A stretch of DNA of 64,000 nt from NCBI GenBank assembly GCA_038232415.1, contig JBBSHY010000002.1:1-64000 (forward strand). The letters are read 5' to 3'. A program made the translations under genes and the position numbers. Positions 1 through 6,293 of the stretch are shown here, piece after piece (position 1 is the stretch's first letter; every line of letters begins with the position of its first letter). A model generated the notes under the pieces. The model had not been told where the DNA came from, did not search any database, and worked only from the letters and a program-made list of their open reading frames with translations. This DNA is from JBBRXZ01 sp038232415 (GTDB lineage: Bacteria > Patescibacteriota > Saccharimonadia > Saccharimonadales > UBA4665).

Positions 1-2
1 AC

Positions 3-83
3 TATATTTACAACCACATTAGACCGCATGAAGCCCTTGGCATGCAAACCCCGGACGAGTATATTGTGAGTATTAAACATTAA
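3..83 (+). CDS. Transposase C-terminal fragment (cut by window edge)
   Basis: Only the last 26 codons are present, ending at TAA 81-83. They read YNHIRPHEALGMQTPDEY plus a short tail. This is the characteristic end of the rve/DDE integrase core of IS3/IS481-type transposases (the pattern Y-N-x-x-R-P-H-x-A-L-G-x-x-T-P). The rest lies upstream of the window, so the family cannot be fixed more closely. I could not identify a terminal inverted repeat in the bases after the stop. Confidence 0.75.
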   Translation, partial: YIYNHIRPHEALGMQTPDEYIVSIKH

Positions 84-123
84 CCGTCAATGTGTACGGT
101 ATGTGGTGATCCCGAACAGCTTA

Positions 124-152
124 TTGACAATGGTTGCTATTACTGCTATCCT
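124..152 (+). promoter_or_regulatory. Sigma70-type promoter for the surface protein
   Basis: TTGACA (124-129), a 17-base spacer and TATCCT (147-152) give a good -35/-10 pair. Transcription would start near 159, about 22 bases before ATG 181. The promoter lies inside the longer reading frame that opens at 103, which argues for the start at 181. Confidence 0.6.
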
Positions 153-180
153 TCGTTTATCAAATATCCTAAAAATAAAA

Positions 181-1668
181 ATGAAATCTATACATAAGCA
201 CGAATCTGGCATCGCTCTTGTCGTTGAACTGGTGGCCGGCATAAGCGTAGTGCTGGTTATTTCACTAATTGGATGGGGCATTGCCAGCCACCGAAAAACT
301 TCCCAAGTGGCCAGTATACCTACCGGTACTCCATCAAAAGCCAATGGACAAAATAATAGCCCGGGCAGCACCGAAGGCCCCTACACTTTAAACACTACGC
401 AACCCACTCCCTTTTCTCCAACTCAGCCATCCAGCCACGACACCACCCCCGAAGCTAATACTTCCTCAGATACCAACACTGATACAAGCAGTGATACCAA
501 CACTGATACAACTTCCTCAGATACCAACACTGATACTAGCAGTGATACCAACACTGATACAACCTCCTCAGATACCAGCGACCCATCATCTATAGATGAA
601 TTTAATGCAGACACGGCTGCTGATACCAGCACTACCGCAATCTGTGATACTACAGCTGACACCACCACTGCCGCTGATACCAGTACGGATACAACTGATA
701 CCAGTGACAACACCGCCACCAATACTGTCAGTAACGATGAAGAGGTTTCTGCTCAAGCAGACGAAACTCCAGCTGCTCCTGCTCCACCTCCTAACGCTCC
801 TTCCCGTCCTGTCGTAACAGGGTTCGGCGTTACTAATTCTACTTTCAGTGCTAACCATCATAACCATCATAGGCCAACTATCCATAATGCTCATGAAAGA
901 CCAAAGAGTAGTCCTAGAAAGTCATCAACTGGGGGCACGGCAGCTCCACGTAATCTTTCCGGACAGTCGAATCAACCCTCTATTGTGCATTTAACTCTGG
1001 TATCCACGGTCGACGGAACAACAGGAGGCGTAGATGACTTTACCAATGACACCACATCTGATGCCGACACCTGTGACACTACTGCCACTGACACAACTGA
1101 TACGGGTGACACTACCGAGGCTGACGCCGAAACTGTCAGCAATGAAGAAGAAGTTACCGCCCAAGCAGACGACCAGGAAGCTGCTACGAATCCTTCCTGT
1201 CAGACATTCACTTATGGCCCGGTTGCCAAAAACTCCCGGTATTGGTTCCATGTTTACCCCAATGCCAGTAACGTAACGTTTACGCCAGCTTATGGTGATA
1301 ATACGAATCATAGCCAAATATGGAAATGGGGAAACGCAGGGGCAGCTCAAGTATATGAGACAACTTTAGTAACCGGGTCGAGTCCTCGTGACACGTGGAG
1401 TTTCGATTATCCAGGGGCGCGGGGTCCGGGTTGGGTCGTAGTAGTTGAACGCTGGCGACAGAACTCTCCCAACTCATGGACTTACGGCTACATTTACTGG
1501 AATCAGATAAATTGCTACTCGCCGTCTCATAGCAGAGATGTGATCTTTAACAGCAATAAACATCAACCCACTATCCAAAACGCTAAAGAACACCCAAAGT
1601 CTGCTCCTAAGCCTAAAAAACCATCAACTGGGGGTACGCCAGCTCCGCGTAATCTTTCCGGACATTAG
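181..1668 (+). CDS. Large Thr/Asp/Ser-rich membrane-anchored surface protein
   Basis: About 495 residues from ATG 181. No named family recognised. The N-terminus is short and basic, followed by one hydrophobic segment (about residues 10-34) beginning GIALVVELVAG; it resembles a type IV prepilin leader, but the Glu is one place late. Next comes a long linker of Ser/Asp/Thr repeats (DTNTDTSS type). A duplicated module (SNDEEVSAQAD / SNEEEVTAQAD, and two STGG-(T)-x-APRNLSG blocks, the second at the very C-terminus) surrounds an aromatic, probably beta-rich domain of about 110 residues with a Cys near each end. Likely exported and surface-exposed. The upstream-extended start at 103 is less likely because a promoter lies inside it. 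Confidence 0.6.
   Translation: MKSIHKHESGIALVVELVAGISVVLVISLIGWGIASHRKTSQVASIPTGTPSKANGQNNSPGSTEGPYTLNTTQPTPFSPTQPSSHDTTPEANTSSDTNTDTSSDTNTDTTSSDTNTDTSSDTNTDTTSSDTSDPSSIDEFNADTAADTSTTAICDTTADTTTAADTSTDTTDTSDNTATNTVSNDEEVSAQADETPAAPAPPPNAPSRPVVTGFGVTNSTFSANHHNHHRPTIHNAHERPKSSPRKSSTGGTAAPRNLSGQSNQPSIVHLTLVSTVDGTTGGVDDFTNDTTSDADTCDTTATDTTDTGDTTEADAETVSNEEEVTAQADDQEAATNPSCQTFTYGPVAKNSRYWFHVYPNASNVTFTPAYGDNTNHSQIWKWGNAGAAQVYETTLVTGSSPRDTWSFDYPGARGPGWVVVVERWRQNSPNSWTYGYIYWNQINCYSPSHSRDVIFNSNKHQPTIQNAKEHPKSAPKPKKPSTGGTPAPRNLSGH
463..576 (+). repeat. 51-bp tandem repeat in the surface-protein gene
   Basis: A 51-bp unit starting TCCTCAGATACCAACACTG occurs at 463-513 and 514-564, then a partial third unit. 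Each unit itself contains two copies of GATACCAACACTGATAC. The length is a multiple of three, so copy-number change would keep the frame and vary the DTNTDT linker. Confidence 0.85.
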
Positions 1669-1790
1669 ACCGCTTCTTAGACAAAAGGTGTGCATGGCTG
1701 ACTCTCATAATCTTGGTAATGTGGGTTATTGTTGCCTTAATAGACATATAGGCCGTACAATGAGGTTGTAATTGACGGAAGGAGAGGGGT

Positions 1791-2555
1791 ATGTCGGTAT
1801 TTGCGATAGTTATAGGCATTGTTATTTTGATAATTATTGGCTACGGGGTGCGAATTATAAACCAGTATGAAAGGGGAGTTGTCTTCCGGCTGGGCCGAGT
1901 GCGCGACGTGGTAAAAGAACCCGGGCTAAGGCTGATCATCCCGATTGTTGACCAGATGCGAAAGGTCTCTCTGCGTATTGTTACGTTACCGATTGAATCA
2001 CAGAAAATAATCACTAAAGATAATGTTTCTATCGACGTGGCTGCCGTCGCCTATTATAAAGTCACAGATCCGACAAAATCTATCGTAGAAATTGAGAACG
2101 TAATCTCTGCCACTTACCAGATTGCCCAAACTACTGTACGTAACATCGTGGGCCAGAGTAGCCTGGATGAGATCCTGAGCGAGACTGTGGTTATAAATGA
2201 AAGGATTAAAGAAATCCTGGAAACGTCGACGGAAAAATGGGGCATTTATGTCAGCACGGTCGAGGTTAAAGATATCCAGTTGCCCGATAGTATGCAACGG
2301 GCTATGGCTAAGCAGGCTGAGGCCGAACGTGAAAAGCGGGCTAAAATCATCGCGGCCGAAGGTGAGGCGCTGAGTGCCGCCAAACTGGGTGAAGCCGCTG
2401 ACGTTATTTCTGCGCATCCAATCGCTTTGCAGCTGCGAAATCTCCAGGTCCTTAGCGACATCGCCGTCGAAAAGAACAGCACCATAATATTCCCGAGCCA
2501 ATTCATGGATACCGTCAGCAGCGTTAAAGAATTCATGTCCAAAGAAAAAGTGTAA
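1791..2555 (+). CDS. SPFH/stomatin-prohibitin family membrane protein (slipin-like)
   Basis: 254 residues. One N-terminal membrane segment (about 2-21) is followed by the typical SPFH opening NQYERGVVFRLGRVR, then a band-7 domain (KITTKDNV-like segment, VEIKDIQLP) and an Ala/Glu-rich coiled coil (AMAKQAEAEREKRAKIIAAEGE). Stomatin-like proteins organise membrane microdomains and often control membrane proteases. A clear GGAGAGG ribosome site precedes the ATG. The next gene starts immediately after the stop codon (TAAATG), so the two are probably co-transcribed. No NfeD partner is seen here. Confidence 0.9.
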   Translation: MSVFAIVIGIVILIIIGYGVRIINQYERGVVFRLGRVRDVVKEPGLRLIIPIVDQMRKVSLRIVTLPIESQKIITKDNVSIDVAAVAYYKVTDPTKSIVEIENVISATYQIAQTTVRNIVGQSSLDEILSETVVINERIKEILETSTEKWGIYVSTVEVKDIQLPDSMQRAMAKQAEAEREKRAKIIAAEGEALSAAKLGEAADVISAHPIALQLRNLQVLSDIAVEKNSTIIFPSQFMDTVSSVKEFMSKEKV

Positions 2556-2870
2556 ATGTCACTGGCAGGCTACCAAAAACAGATCGATGCTAGCCTTCAG
2601 CCGATGGCCAAGCCATATTGGGATCCGTTGAGCCAGCTGGCGCGCATCATTGAAGAGGTCGGGGAAGTTTCCCGCATTCTCAATCACCGTTACGGTGACA
2701 AGCCAAAGAAGCCGGATGAAATTCATAACGAGCTTGGTGACGAGCTGGCAGACATCATCTTCGCGGTCATTTGCCTGGCCAATAGCGAAGGCATTGAGCT
2801 TAACCCATCTATGGTACGGGCAATCAATAAACTTACAACCCGAGACAAAGATCGTTACAAAAAGAAGTAA
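2556..2870 (+). CDS. MazG-like nucleotide pyrophosphohydrolase
   Basis: 104 residues, all-alpha MazG fold. The metal-binding pattern is complete: E33-E34-x-x-E37 (EEVGE) and E63-x-x-D66 within ELGDELADI. Enzymes of this family hydrolyse (d)NTPs to monophosphates plus pyrophosphate and clean the nucleotide pool. The small single-domain size matches the MazG-like subgroup, not full-length two-domain MazG. The ATG directly follows the stop of the SPFH gene, so translation is likely coupled. Substrate cannot be told from the sequence. Confidence 0.85.
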   Translation: MSLAGYQKQIDASLQPMAKPYWDPLSQLARIIEEVGEVSRILNHRYGDKPKKPDEIHNELGDELADIIFAVICLANSEGIELNPSMVRAINKLTTRDKDRYKKK

Positions 2871-2919
2871 GGTCATCTTGTACTAATCTGTTATCTACCG
2901 TAAAATAACATGGTTACCC

Positions 2920-2995
2920 GGCTCTTTAGCTCAGTTGGTAGAGCAGAGGCTTGAAGAGCCTTGTGTCCTCGGTTCGAGTCCGAGAGGAGCCACCA
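2920..2995 (+). tRNA. tRNA-Phe (GAA)
   Basis: Full cloverleaf: acceptor GGCTCTT/AGGAGCC, D-arm GCTC/GAGC with the normal GG, anticodon arm GAGGC-TTGAAGA-GCCTT giving anticodon GAA, T-arm CTCGG-TTCGAGT-CCGAG, discriminator A and encoded CCA. Confidence 0.97.
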
Positions 2996-3005
2996 AAATC
3001 GATTA

Positions 3006-3082
3006 GCGGGTGTAGCTCAGTTGTTTAGAGCGCGTCCTTGCCAAGGACGAGGCCAGGGGTTAGAGTCCCCTCACCCGCACCA
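3006..3082 (+). tRNA. tRNA-Gly (GCC)
   Basis: Acceptor GCGGGTG/CACCCGC, anticodon arm CGTCC-TTGCCAA-GGACG (anticodon GCC), T-arm AGGGG-TTAGAGT-CCCCT, discriminator A and encoded CCA. Odd: the D-loop has GT where GG (18-19) is normal and the T-loop has A at position 56 in place of the near-universal C. The tertiary pair 19:56 is therefore U:A and not G:C, a compensated change. The accessory island starts right after this gene. Confidence 0.95.
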
Positions 3083-3098
3083 CGCTGAAACCAAAAGG

Positions 3099-3127
3099 AA
3101 CGCTCTAACGGGCGTTCTTTTTCTTTT
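3099..3127 (+). terminator. Rho-independent terminator of the tRNA pair
   Basis: Stem AACGCTC / GGGCGTT with loop TAAC, followed by a T-rich run (CTTTTTCTTTT). It overlaps the last codons of the opposite-strand gene that ends at 3105. Confidence 0.8.
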
Positions 3128-3506
3128 CATAGGCCAGGAGAAGCAAATATGAAATTATGCTCCATAAAGCCAAGTCGATTACACAATTCAGAATTATTAC
3201 ATAGCCATTATCAAATATTTCATGCTGTGCATCAGGATTAGTTGGTGTAAATAAACCCGCGATAAAAGGGGCTTGGTTTTTGTAGGTTTGCTGGTCCCAC
3301 GAACCACAATTTGAAGACGAGATGCTACGTTTTGCTAGCACAAGTGGAAAGCCGTACTGCTCGCGTTGCACATTCACATCCATACGACCCTCATATTCTC
3401 CACATAAAATTTTTGATCCTAAGTGTCGAGGTATTGCCGTACTGGCTGCTAATAAAACTATAGCTAGTATAGCCATTCGCAATATTTTATTAGAGGTTAT
3501 TTTCAT
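3105..3506 (-). CDS. Hypothetical membrane protein, accessory island
   Basis: 133 residues. There is a signal-like hydrophobic segment at about 8-26, an extracytoplasmic middle with two Cys (CGEYEGR and SSNCGSW) that could form a disulphide, a second membrane segment at about 103-125 and a basic tail KKKNAR. The Lys-rich tail is encoded by the T-tract and stem of the tRNA terminator on the other strand. No family recognised. It is the first gene of the island after tRNA-Gly. Confidence 0.55.
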   Translation of the reverse strand: MKITSNKILRMAILAIVLLAASTAIPRHLGSKILCGEYEGRMDVNVQREQYGFPLVLAKRSISSSNCGSWDQQTYKNQAPFIAGLFTPTNPDAQHEIFDNGYVIILNCVIDLALWSIISYLLLLAYEKKKNAR

Positions 3507-3538
3507 TAGTTATAACTATATAGAAGTGCAGATACTTA

Positions 3539-3610
3539 TCAAATCATGTGCTCTTTTTGCAAATCTCTAAGAAGTAAAGTTTTAACCTCGTAGCTTATGG
3601 CGCACCAATT
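3539..3610 (-). pseudogene. Possible recombinase-tail relic 'a'
   Basis: The reverse strand reads NWCAISYEVKTLLLRDLQKE and a few more residues to TGA. The NWC-x-I start and the DNA around it (TATGGCGCACCAATTT) match relic 'b' at 4779-4889. The rest of the peptide is only weakly similar, so this is a tentative member of the series. Confidence 0.35.
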
Positions 3611-3638
3611 TGACTGAATAAAGAAATAAGTGTATGAT
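3610..3638 (+). promoter_or_regulatory. Promoter for a leaderless gene
   Basis: TTGACT (3610-3615), 17 bases, TATGAT (3633-3638). The predicted start point, seven bases on, is the A of ATG 3645. The -35 box lies at the edge of the conserved GCACCAATTT site of relic 'a'. Confidence 0.8.
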
Positions 3639-3644
3639 ACTTAT

Positions 3645-4028
3645 ATGTCTGAGCAAGTACTTGGTAAAGGTGACTCACTTACCGACAGAATAGAAGAAAA
3701 TGTCAACGGTAGGTGGTTATTTTTTAACACGAGTCACGAGGCATCAGTATTAAATGCAGCCGAACCTACAGATGAAGCAAATCGCCTTCTGGTTGACCTA
3801 GGAACACGCGCTACACTAAGATCTCTTAGGTTTACCGACTATCATCTCAAAGGCAATGAGGTAGGTGGCTACCAAGTGCTTATGAAAGCTAGGATTTCTC
3901 ACGAAGTAGAGGGTATTCCAGGTGAATTTGATGGGTGGTATGTTGGTGAAGAACTGCATGAAGCTACACCTGCATTCCTTTTGCTTAAACCAGAGCGTGT
4001 GGTTAATATACCTACTTCTTCACCTTAG
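3645..4028 (+). CDS. Hypothetical protein, accessory island
   Basis: 127 residues from ATG 3645 (MSEQVLGKGD). An upstream ATG at 3630 is open but lies before the -10 box, so it cannot be on the mRNA. The protein is soluble and acidic and lacks membrane segments; it includes a stretch VGGYQVLMKARISHE and a C-terminal FLLLKPERVVNI. No family recognised. Translation is probably leaderless. It stands alone between relic 'a' and micro-ORF e1. Confidence 0.55.
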   Translation: MSEQVLGKGDSLTDRIEENVNGRWLFFNTSHEASVLNAAEPTDEANRLLVDLGTRATLRSLRFTDYHLKGNEVGGYQVLMKARISHEVEGIPGEFDGWYVGEELHEATPAFLLLKPERVVNIPTSSP

Positions 4029-4049
4029 TCTCGGTGTAATTCCCGCCTC

Positions 4050-4154
4050 TCACTTACTTAGCAGATAGTCTTGATACGGGACTTCAAGTATTGACCTCCA
4101 TCTTACTAGCTCATCCCTAATAAGGTGTAAACTTTTTTCTACTCGCTGCACCAT
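4050..4154 (-). CDS. Micro-ORF e1, 34 codons, one of three related copies
   Basis: Starts with ATG five bases after the stop of the methyltransferase gene on the same strand and ends TGA. The core HLIRDELVRWRSILEVPYQD-YLLSK matches e2 (9903-9995) at nearly every position with conservative replacements (L/I, E/D, V/I, Q/R, D/E), and many DNA differences are silent. That pattern suggests selection on a peptide, or a conserved C-terminal end of a larger lost protein. No family recognised. It lies between two unrelated accessory genes. Confidence 0.5.
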   Translation of the reverse strand: MVQRVEKSLHLIRDELVRWRSILEVPYQDYLLSK

Positions 4155-4158
4155 CGTC

Positions 4159-4767
4159 TTATTTACGCGAATAAATAACTAAGTTATATGGCCAGACTTT
4201 TTTTACTGTAAGCCTATAATCGTCTGCGTACTTGCTGCCAAAACGAGAATTATACAGCTCTGAATACTCTGCCTCACTATACCAACGCTCAATTGAATTA
4301 AAGCCATCTGAGTCCAGCTTTTTTAAAATCCAATCAATAATTTTGCCGAATAATCCGTACCGACTCTCGAGGTTAACAAATGCCGGTTCAAGAATAACCA
4401 CCCTCTTTTTTGTAAACCTAAAGATAATATTAAACAAATCAGGTAATTTATTTTCAGGCATATGGTGAATAATATCCACTAGAGTAAGTACATCACTAGT
4501 TTCATATGATGTGCTATCAAAAATATCAGCAAGCCGTAAGTCCCTATCTCTATTTTGTCCGTACTTCACAAATTTTTTATTTAAATCAATACCAATGTAA
4601 CTCGTAGTACTGTCCAAATAATCAGCCATCTGGCCAAATCCGCATGCAACTTCAAATACTGAAACATTCTTACCAACAGCTTTTTTGAAACTATTTTTGA
4701 CTGTCTTTCTATGTATAATCGGAACCAAGAGACGGTATAGCCATATGAATCTGTATTGTAAGCCCAT
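4159..4767 (-). CDS. Class I SAM-dependent methyltransferase
   Basis: 202 residues. Motif I is VFEVACGFGQ (37-46), then SYIGIDLN for the acidic strand-2 ligand and a central VLTLVDIIHHMPE. This arrangement fits the Methyltransf_11/25 type that acts on small molecules or lipids; the substrate cannot be read from the sequence. Downstream TLEPAF-like strands and a basic C-terminus complete a Rossmann fold. Its start is 11 bases past the end of recombinase relic 'b'. Low-GC and isolated, as expected for an acquired gene. Confidence 0.75.
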   Translation of the reverse strand: MGLQYRFIWLYRLLVPIIHRKTVKNSFKKAVGKNVSVFEVACGFGQMADYLDSTTSYIGIDLNKKFVKYGQNRDRDLRLADIFDSTSYETSDVLTLVDIIHHMPENKLPDLFNIIFRFTKKRVVILEPAFVNLESRYGLFGKIIDWILKKLDSDGFNSIERWYSEAEYSELYNSRFGSKYADDYRLTVKKVWPYNLVIYSRK

Positions 4768-4778
4768 TAATGTACAGT

Positions 4779-4889
4779 CTAAATTAAGTCGTCCGATAAG
4801 CCGAATATTTCAACTAAGTGGTTTAACTTAGCGTCGTCTCTTGCACCTATCGCTGATGTTTGAAATGCGTCGGCTATGCTGCACCAATT
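4779..4889 (-). pseudogene. Serine-recombinase-like 3'-end relic 'b'
   Basis: The reverse strand reads NWCSIADAFQTSAIGARDDA and on to a TAG stop, with an in-frame TAA just before the first N. It aligns with the end of the split recombinase relic at 5622-5848 (shared WC-x-I-x-D, QT-x-AI, DD, LVE-x-F-x-LS-x-DL). Only the C-terminal end survives. Confidence 0.7.
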
Positions 4890-4916
4890 TTACGGAGTTG
4901 GATCAATAGATTAATT

Positions 4917-5492
4917 CTATACTTTGCTGACGGGCTTATAGTTGGGATTAGCACAGATATGACCATTGTCTAAGTATCCGGGATGGGTTTGTAGAGCGTC
5001 GGTTACGATTTTTGTATTTGCGTTTTCTGTTGGGTAGAGGCAGATACCTGTAAAGTGGCTACTTGGTGTGGTTAGATTGTTCACGTCGCTTTCGTACTGT
5101 TTAGCCTCCTCGGTAAATTCGGGTGCACTGTACAACCAAGTCATTTCGCCGGCGGTGCGTAGACCGCTGTAGCCGTTGCTTTTGGCATCTTCGATAAAAA
5201 CTTTAACGTTTTGCAGCATAAAGTCAGATACAAATCGCCCATCCGAGATGTAAGAGCTGTGCATGTCGAAAATACGAAATGCACCACTTGCTACAGCATC
5301 GCTTAGATCGTGACCCAGGGTCTTAAAACCTGCCAACACTTGCCGTGGCGTTTCGGGAGTAACCAATATGCATAGCTCTTTATTGTCCAGGCCTTCCTGA
5401 AAATAGCTTGCCAGAACCTTGTGCCGCTGCTGATTGGAGTCATAGAAAAAGCAGGCGTGAAGTGGTGGCTTTTTGTTTTTTTGCGTAAGCAT
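4917..5492 (-). CDS. MEDS-domain protein
   Basis: 191 residues, consisting of little besides a MEDS (DcmR sensory) domain. Visible landmarks are HACFFYDSNQQ near the start, the GLDNKELCILVTPE strand, the Y-x-x-DGRF segment, LRTAGEMTWLY, the HFTGICLYPT segment and the closing HPG-Y...NPNYKP. MEDS domains are thought to bind small ligands, mostly in redox or C1-related sensors, where they are fused to output modules. Here no output domain is attached. A pair of direct repeats covers the upstream region, the second reaching the start codon, so expression is probably controlled there. Confidence 0.85.
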   Translation of the reverse strand: MLTQKNKKPPLHACFFYDSNQQRHKVLASYFQEGLDNKELCILVTPETPRQVLAGFKTLGHDLSDAVASGAFRIFDMHSSYISDGRFVSDFMLQNVKVFIEDAKSNGYSGLRTAGEMTWLYSAPEFTEEAKQYESDVNNLTTPSSHFTGICLYPTENANTKIVTDALQTHPGYLDNGHICANPNYKPVSKV

Positions 5493-5528
5493 TATTCGAA
5501 CTAGTTTAAGATAGGTATTCGAACTAGT
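5493..5528 (-). promoter_or_regulatory. Twin 13-bp direct repeats upstream of the MEDS gene (candidate operator)
   Basis: TATTCGAACTAGT occurs at 5493-5505 and 5516-5528, 23 bases apart start to start, about two helical turns. One copy abuts the MEDS start codon. Each contains TTCGAA and ACTAGT palindromes. The spacing suits two regulator dimers on one DNA face. Confidence 0.55.
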
Positions 5529-5621
5529 ATGTAAGAAATATTACAAATAGGACAGTAATCTACTCTTTATCACCTGGCACCTAACATTAAGCAAAGGCAA
5601 GTAAAAAAGAACGGAAGGCAT

Positions 5622-5848
5622 TTACAATGTTAGTAAGTCACCTGACAGTTCAAAAGTTTCAACCAAGTCTTTCAACATATTGTCGTCTTCAAGTTCAATA
5701 GCTTTTGTTTGAAGTACGTCAACTATGTGGCACCAAATATCCGAATTATGAGCCGAAAGGCTCTTTTTCTTTGTCTCAACAATTGTTCTAAAGGGGTCAT
5801 TTTGTATATAAGACAGCTTTTTGTCCTTTAGTTCAATATTTGAAAGTA
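5622..5848 (-). pseudogene. Serine recombinase 3' part (relic 'c'), split by the IS1595-type element
   Basis: The reverse strand is open from the target duplication (5848) to TAA 5622: L-S-N-I-E-L-K-D, then NDPFRTIVETKKK, then IWCHIVDVLQTKAIELEDD and LVETFELSGDLLTL. Joining it to the part at 8015-8293 and removing one copy of the 8-bp duplication gives a continuous frame across the junction. The pattern (coiled coil, ITASYLLDLAQRA, then vLsNieLkdkkL, NDPF) is that of C-terminal regions of large serine recombinases. Within the gap 5529-5621 I see no gene. Confidence 0.7.
5841..5848. repeat. Left target-site duplication TGAAAGTA
   Basis: TGAAAGTA flanks the left inverted repeat and is repeated exactly at 8015-8022 beyond the right one. 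Eight bases is the duplication length known for the IS1595 family. Confidence 0.9.
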
Positions 5849-5876
5849 GGCGACTATCCCCTCACGGCAAGTAGGC
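5849..5876 (+). repeat. Left terminal inverted repeat (IRL)
   Basis: 28 bp beginning GGCGACTATCCCCTCA. Pairs with 7987-8014 at 25 of 28 positions, the mismatches all lying in the inner 12 bases. Confidence 0.9.
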
Positions 5877-5885
5877 AGAGGCGAG

Positions 5886-5891
5886 TATAAT
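5886..5891 (+). promoter_or_regulatory. -10 box for the passenger micro-protein
   Basis: Perfect TATAAT seven bases before ATG 5899, implying a leaderless mRNA. No good -35 box is visible; the position would fall within the inverted repeat. Confidence 0.5.
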
Positions 5892-5898
5892 TAGCTTA

Positions 5899-6093
5899 AT
5901 GAAAAAGCCCTCTACTAATGACGTTATCCTAATATCAATAATTGTCATTGTAGTAGTTGGTTTACTTTTATACGTTACCTCACACCCTAATAAATCAGTA
6001 TGTGATACTAGCCCGAATAGCGGTGCATGTTTACAGGAAACAAACAATAATAATGACGCATACGATAAATACCTACAGAACGGTAATCACTAG
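5899..6093 (+). CDS. Single-pass membrane micro-protein, IS passenger
   Basis: 64 residues. MKKPSTNDV is followed by a hydrophobic helix (about 10-27) and a short polar outside part with two Cys (SVCDTSPNSGACLQ) and an Asn run. No family recognised. The -10 box directly upstream and its place inside the element, 22 bases from the left repeat, mark it as a passenger gene. Confidence 0.5.
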   Translation: MKKPSTNDVILISIIVIVVVGLLLYVTSHPNKSVCDTSPNSGACLQETNNNNDAYDKYLQNGNH

Positions 6094-6121
6094 CATTTGT
6101 AAGCTCTAGGGGTGCAACAGA

Positions 6122-6150
6122 TGGACTTTTACGCTAATGTTTAGTATAAT
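6122..6150 (+). promoter_or_regulatory. Promoter of a short transcript inside the IS
   Basis: TGGACT (6122-6127), 17 bases, TATAAT (6145-6150). Start point near 6157. A strong terminator ends at about 6283, so the transcript would be about 125 bases. Confidence 0.6.
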
Positions 6151-6170
6151 GTCAGGGTAGGTTTAGGCCT

Positions 6171-6293
6171 ATGAGTGGGTGTGGTTCTTCAAAATCAAAA
6201 TCACAATCTATGAGGGCAGTCCCCGTACATTTACATGTTAAACACGAAATGAAACGAGCGCCCCTCACGGGCGCTTTTTTAGTAGGTAGATAG
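6171..6293 (+). CDS. Possible 40-residue ORF or short RNA, IS passenger
   Basis: ATG 6171 to TAG 6293, beginning MSGCGSSKSKSQSMRAVPVH. The last 13 or so codons lie inside a strong terminator hairpin and the stop codon abuts the tRNA-like gene, so the full peptide is doubtful. A short non-coding RNA from 6157 to 6283 explains the promoter and terminator as well. Confidence 0.3.
   Translation: MSGCGSSKSKSQSMRAVPVHLHVKHEMKRAPLTGAFLVGR
6256..6283 (+). terminator. Rho-independent terminator inside the IS
   Basis: GCGCCC-CTCAC-GGGCGC stem-loop followed by TTTTTT (6275-6280). It separates the short transcript from the tRNA-like gene. Confidence 0.8.

Noticed and set aside
103..180. Upstream start for the surface protein
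   Set aside because: A good -35/-10 pair lies within this stretch, so it is probably not transcribed.
463..576. Regular repeats that might be a CRISPR array
   Set aside because: Units are tandem with no unique spacers and are in frame within a Thr/Asp-rich protein; no cas genes are near.
423..894. Reverse-strand open frames opposite the surface-protein repeats (Val/Ser-rich)
   Set aside because: They mirror the DTNTDT repeat codons, have no start signals, and overlap a well-supported gene.
3070..3090. tRNA-Gly 3' end (GCACCA) as the attachment core for the relic sites
   Set aside because: Only six bases are shared with the GCACCAA sites and no T-arm sequence is repeated, so chance is enough to explain it.
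2961..3152. 63-residue ORF over the tRNA pair
   Set aside because: It is made of tRNA-Phe and tRNA-Gly sequence and has no ribosome site.
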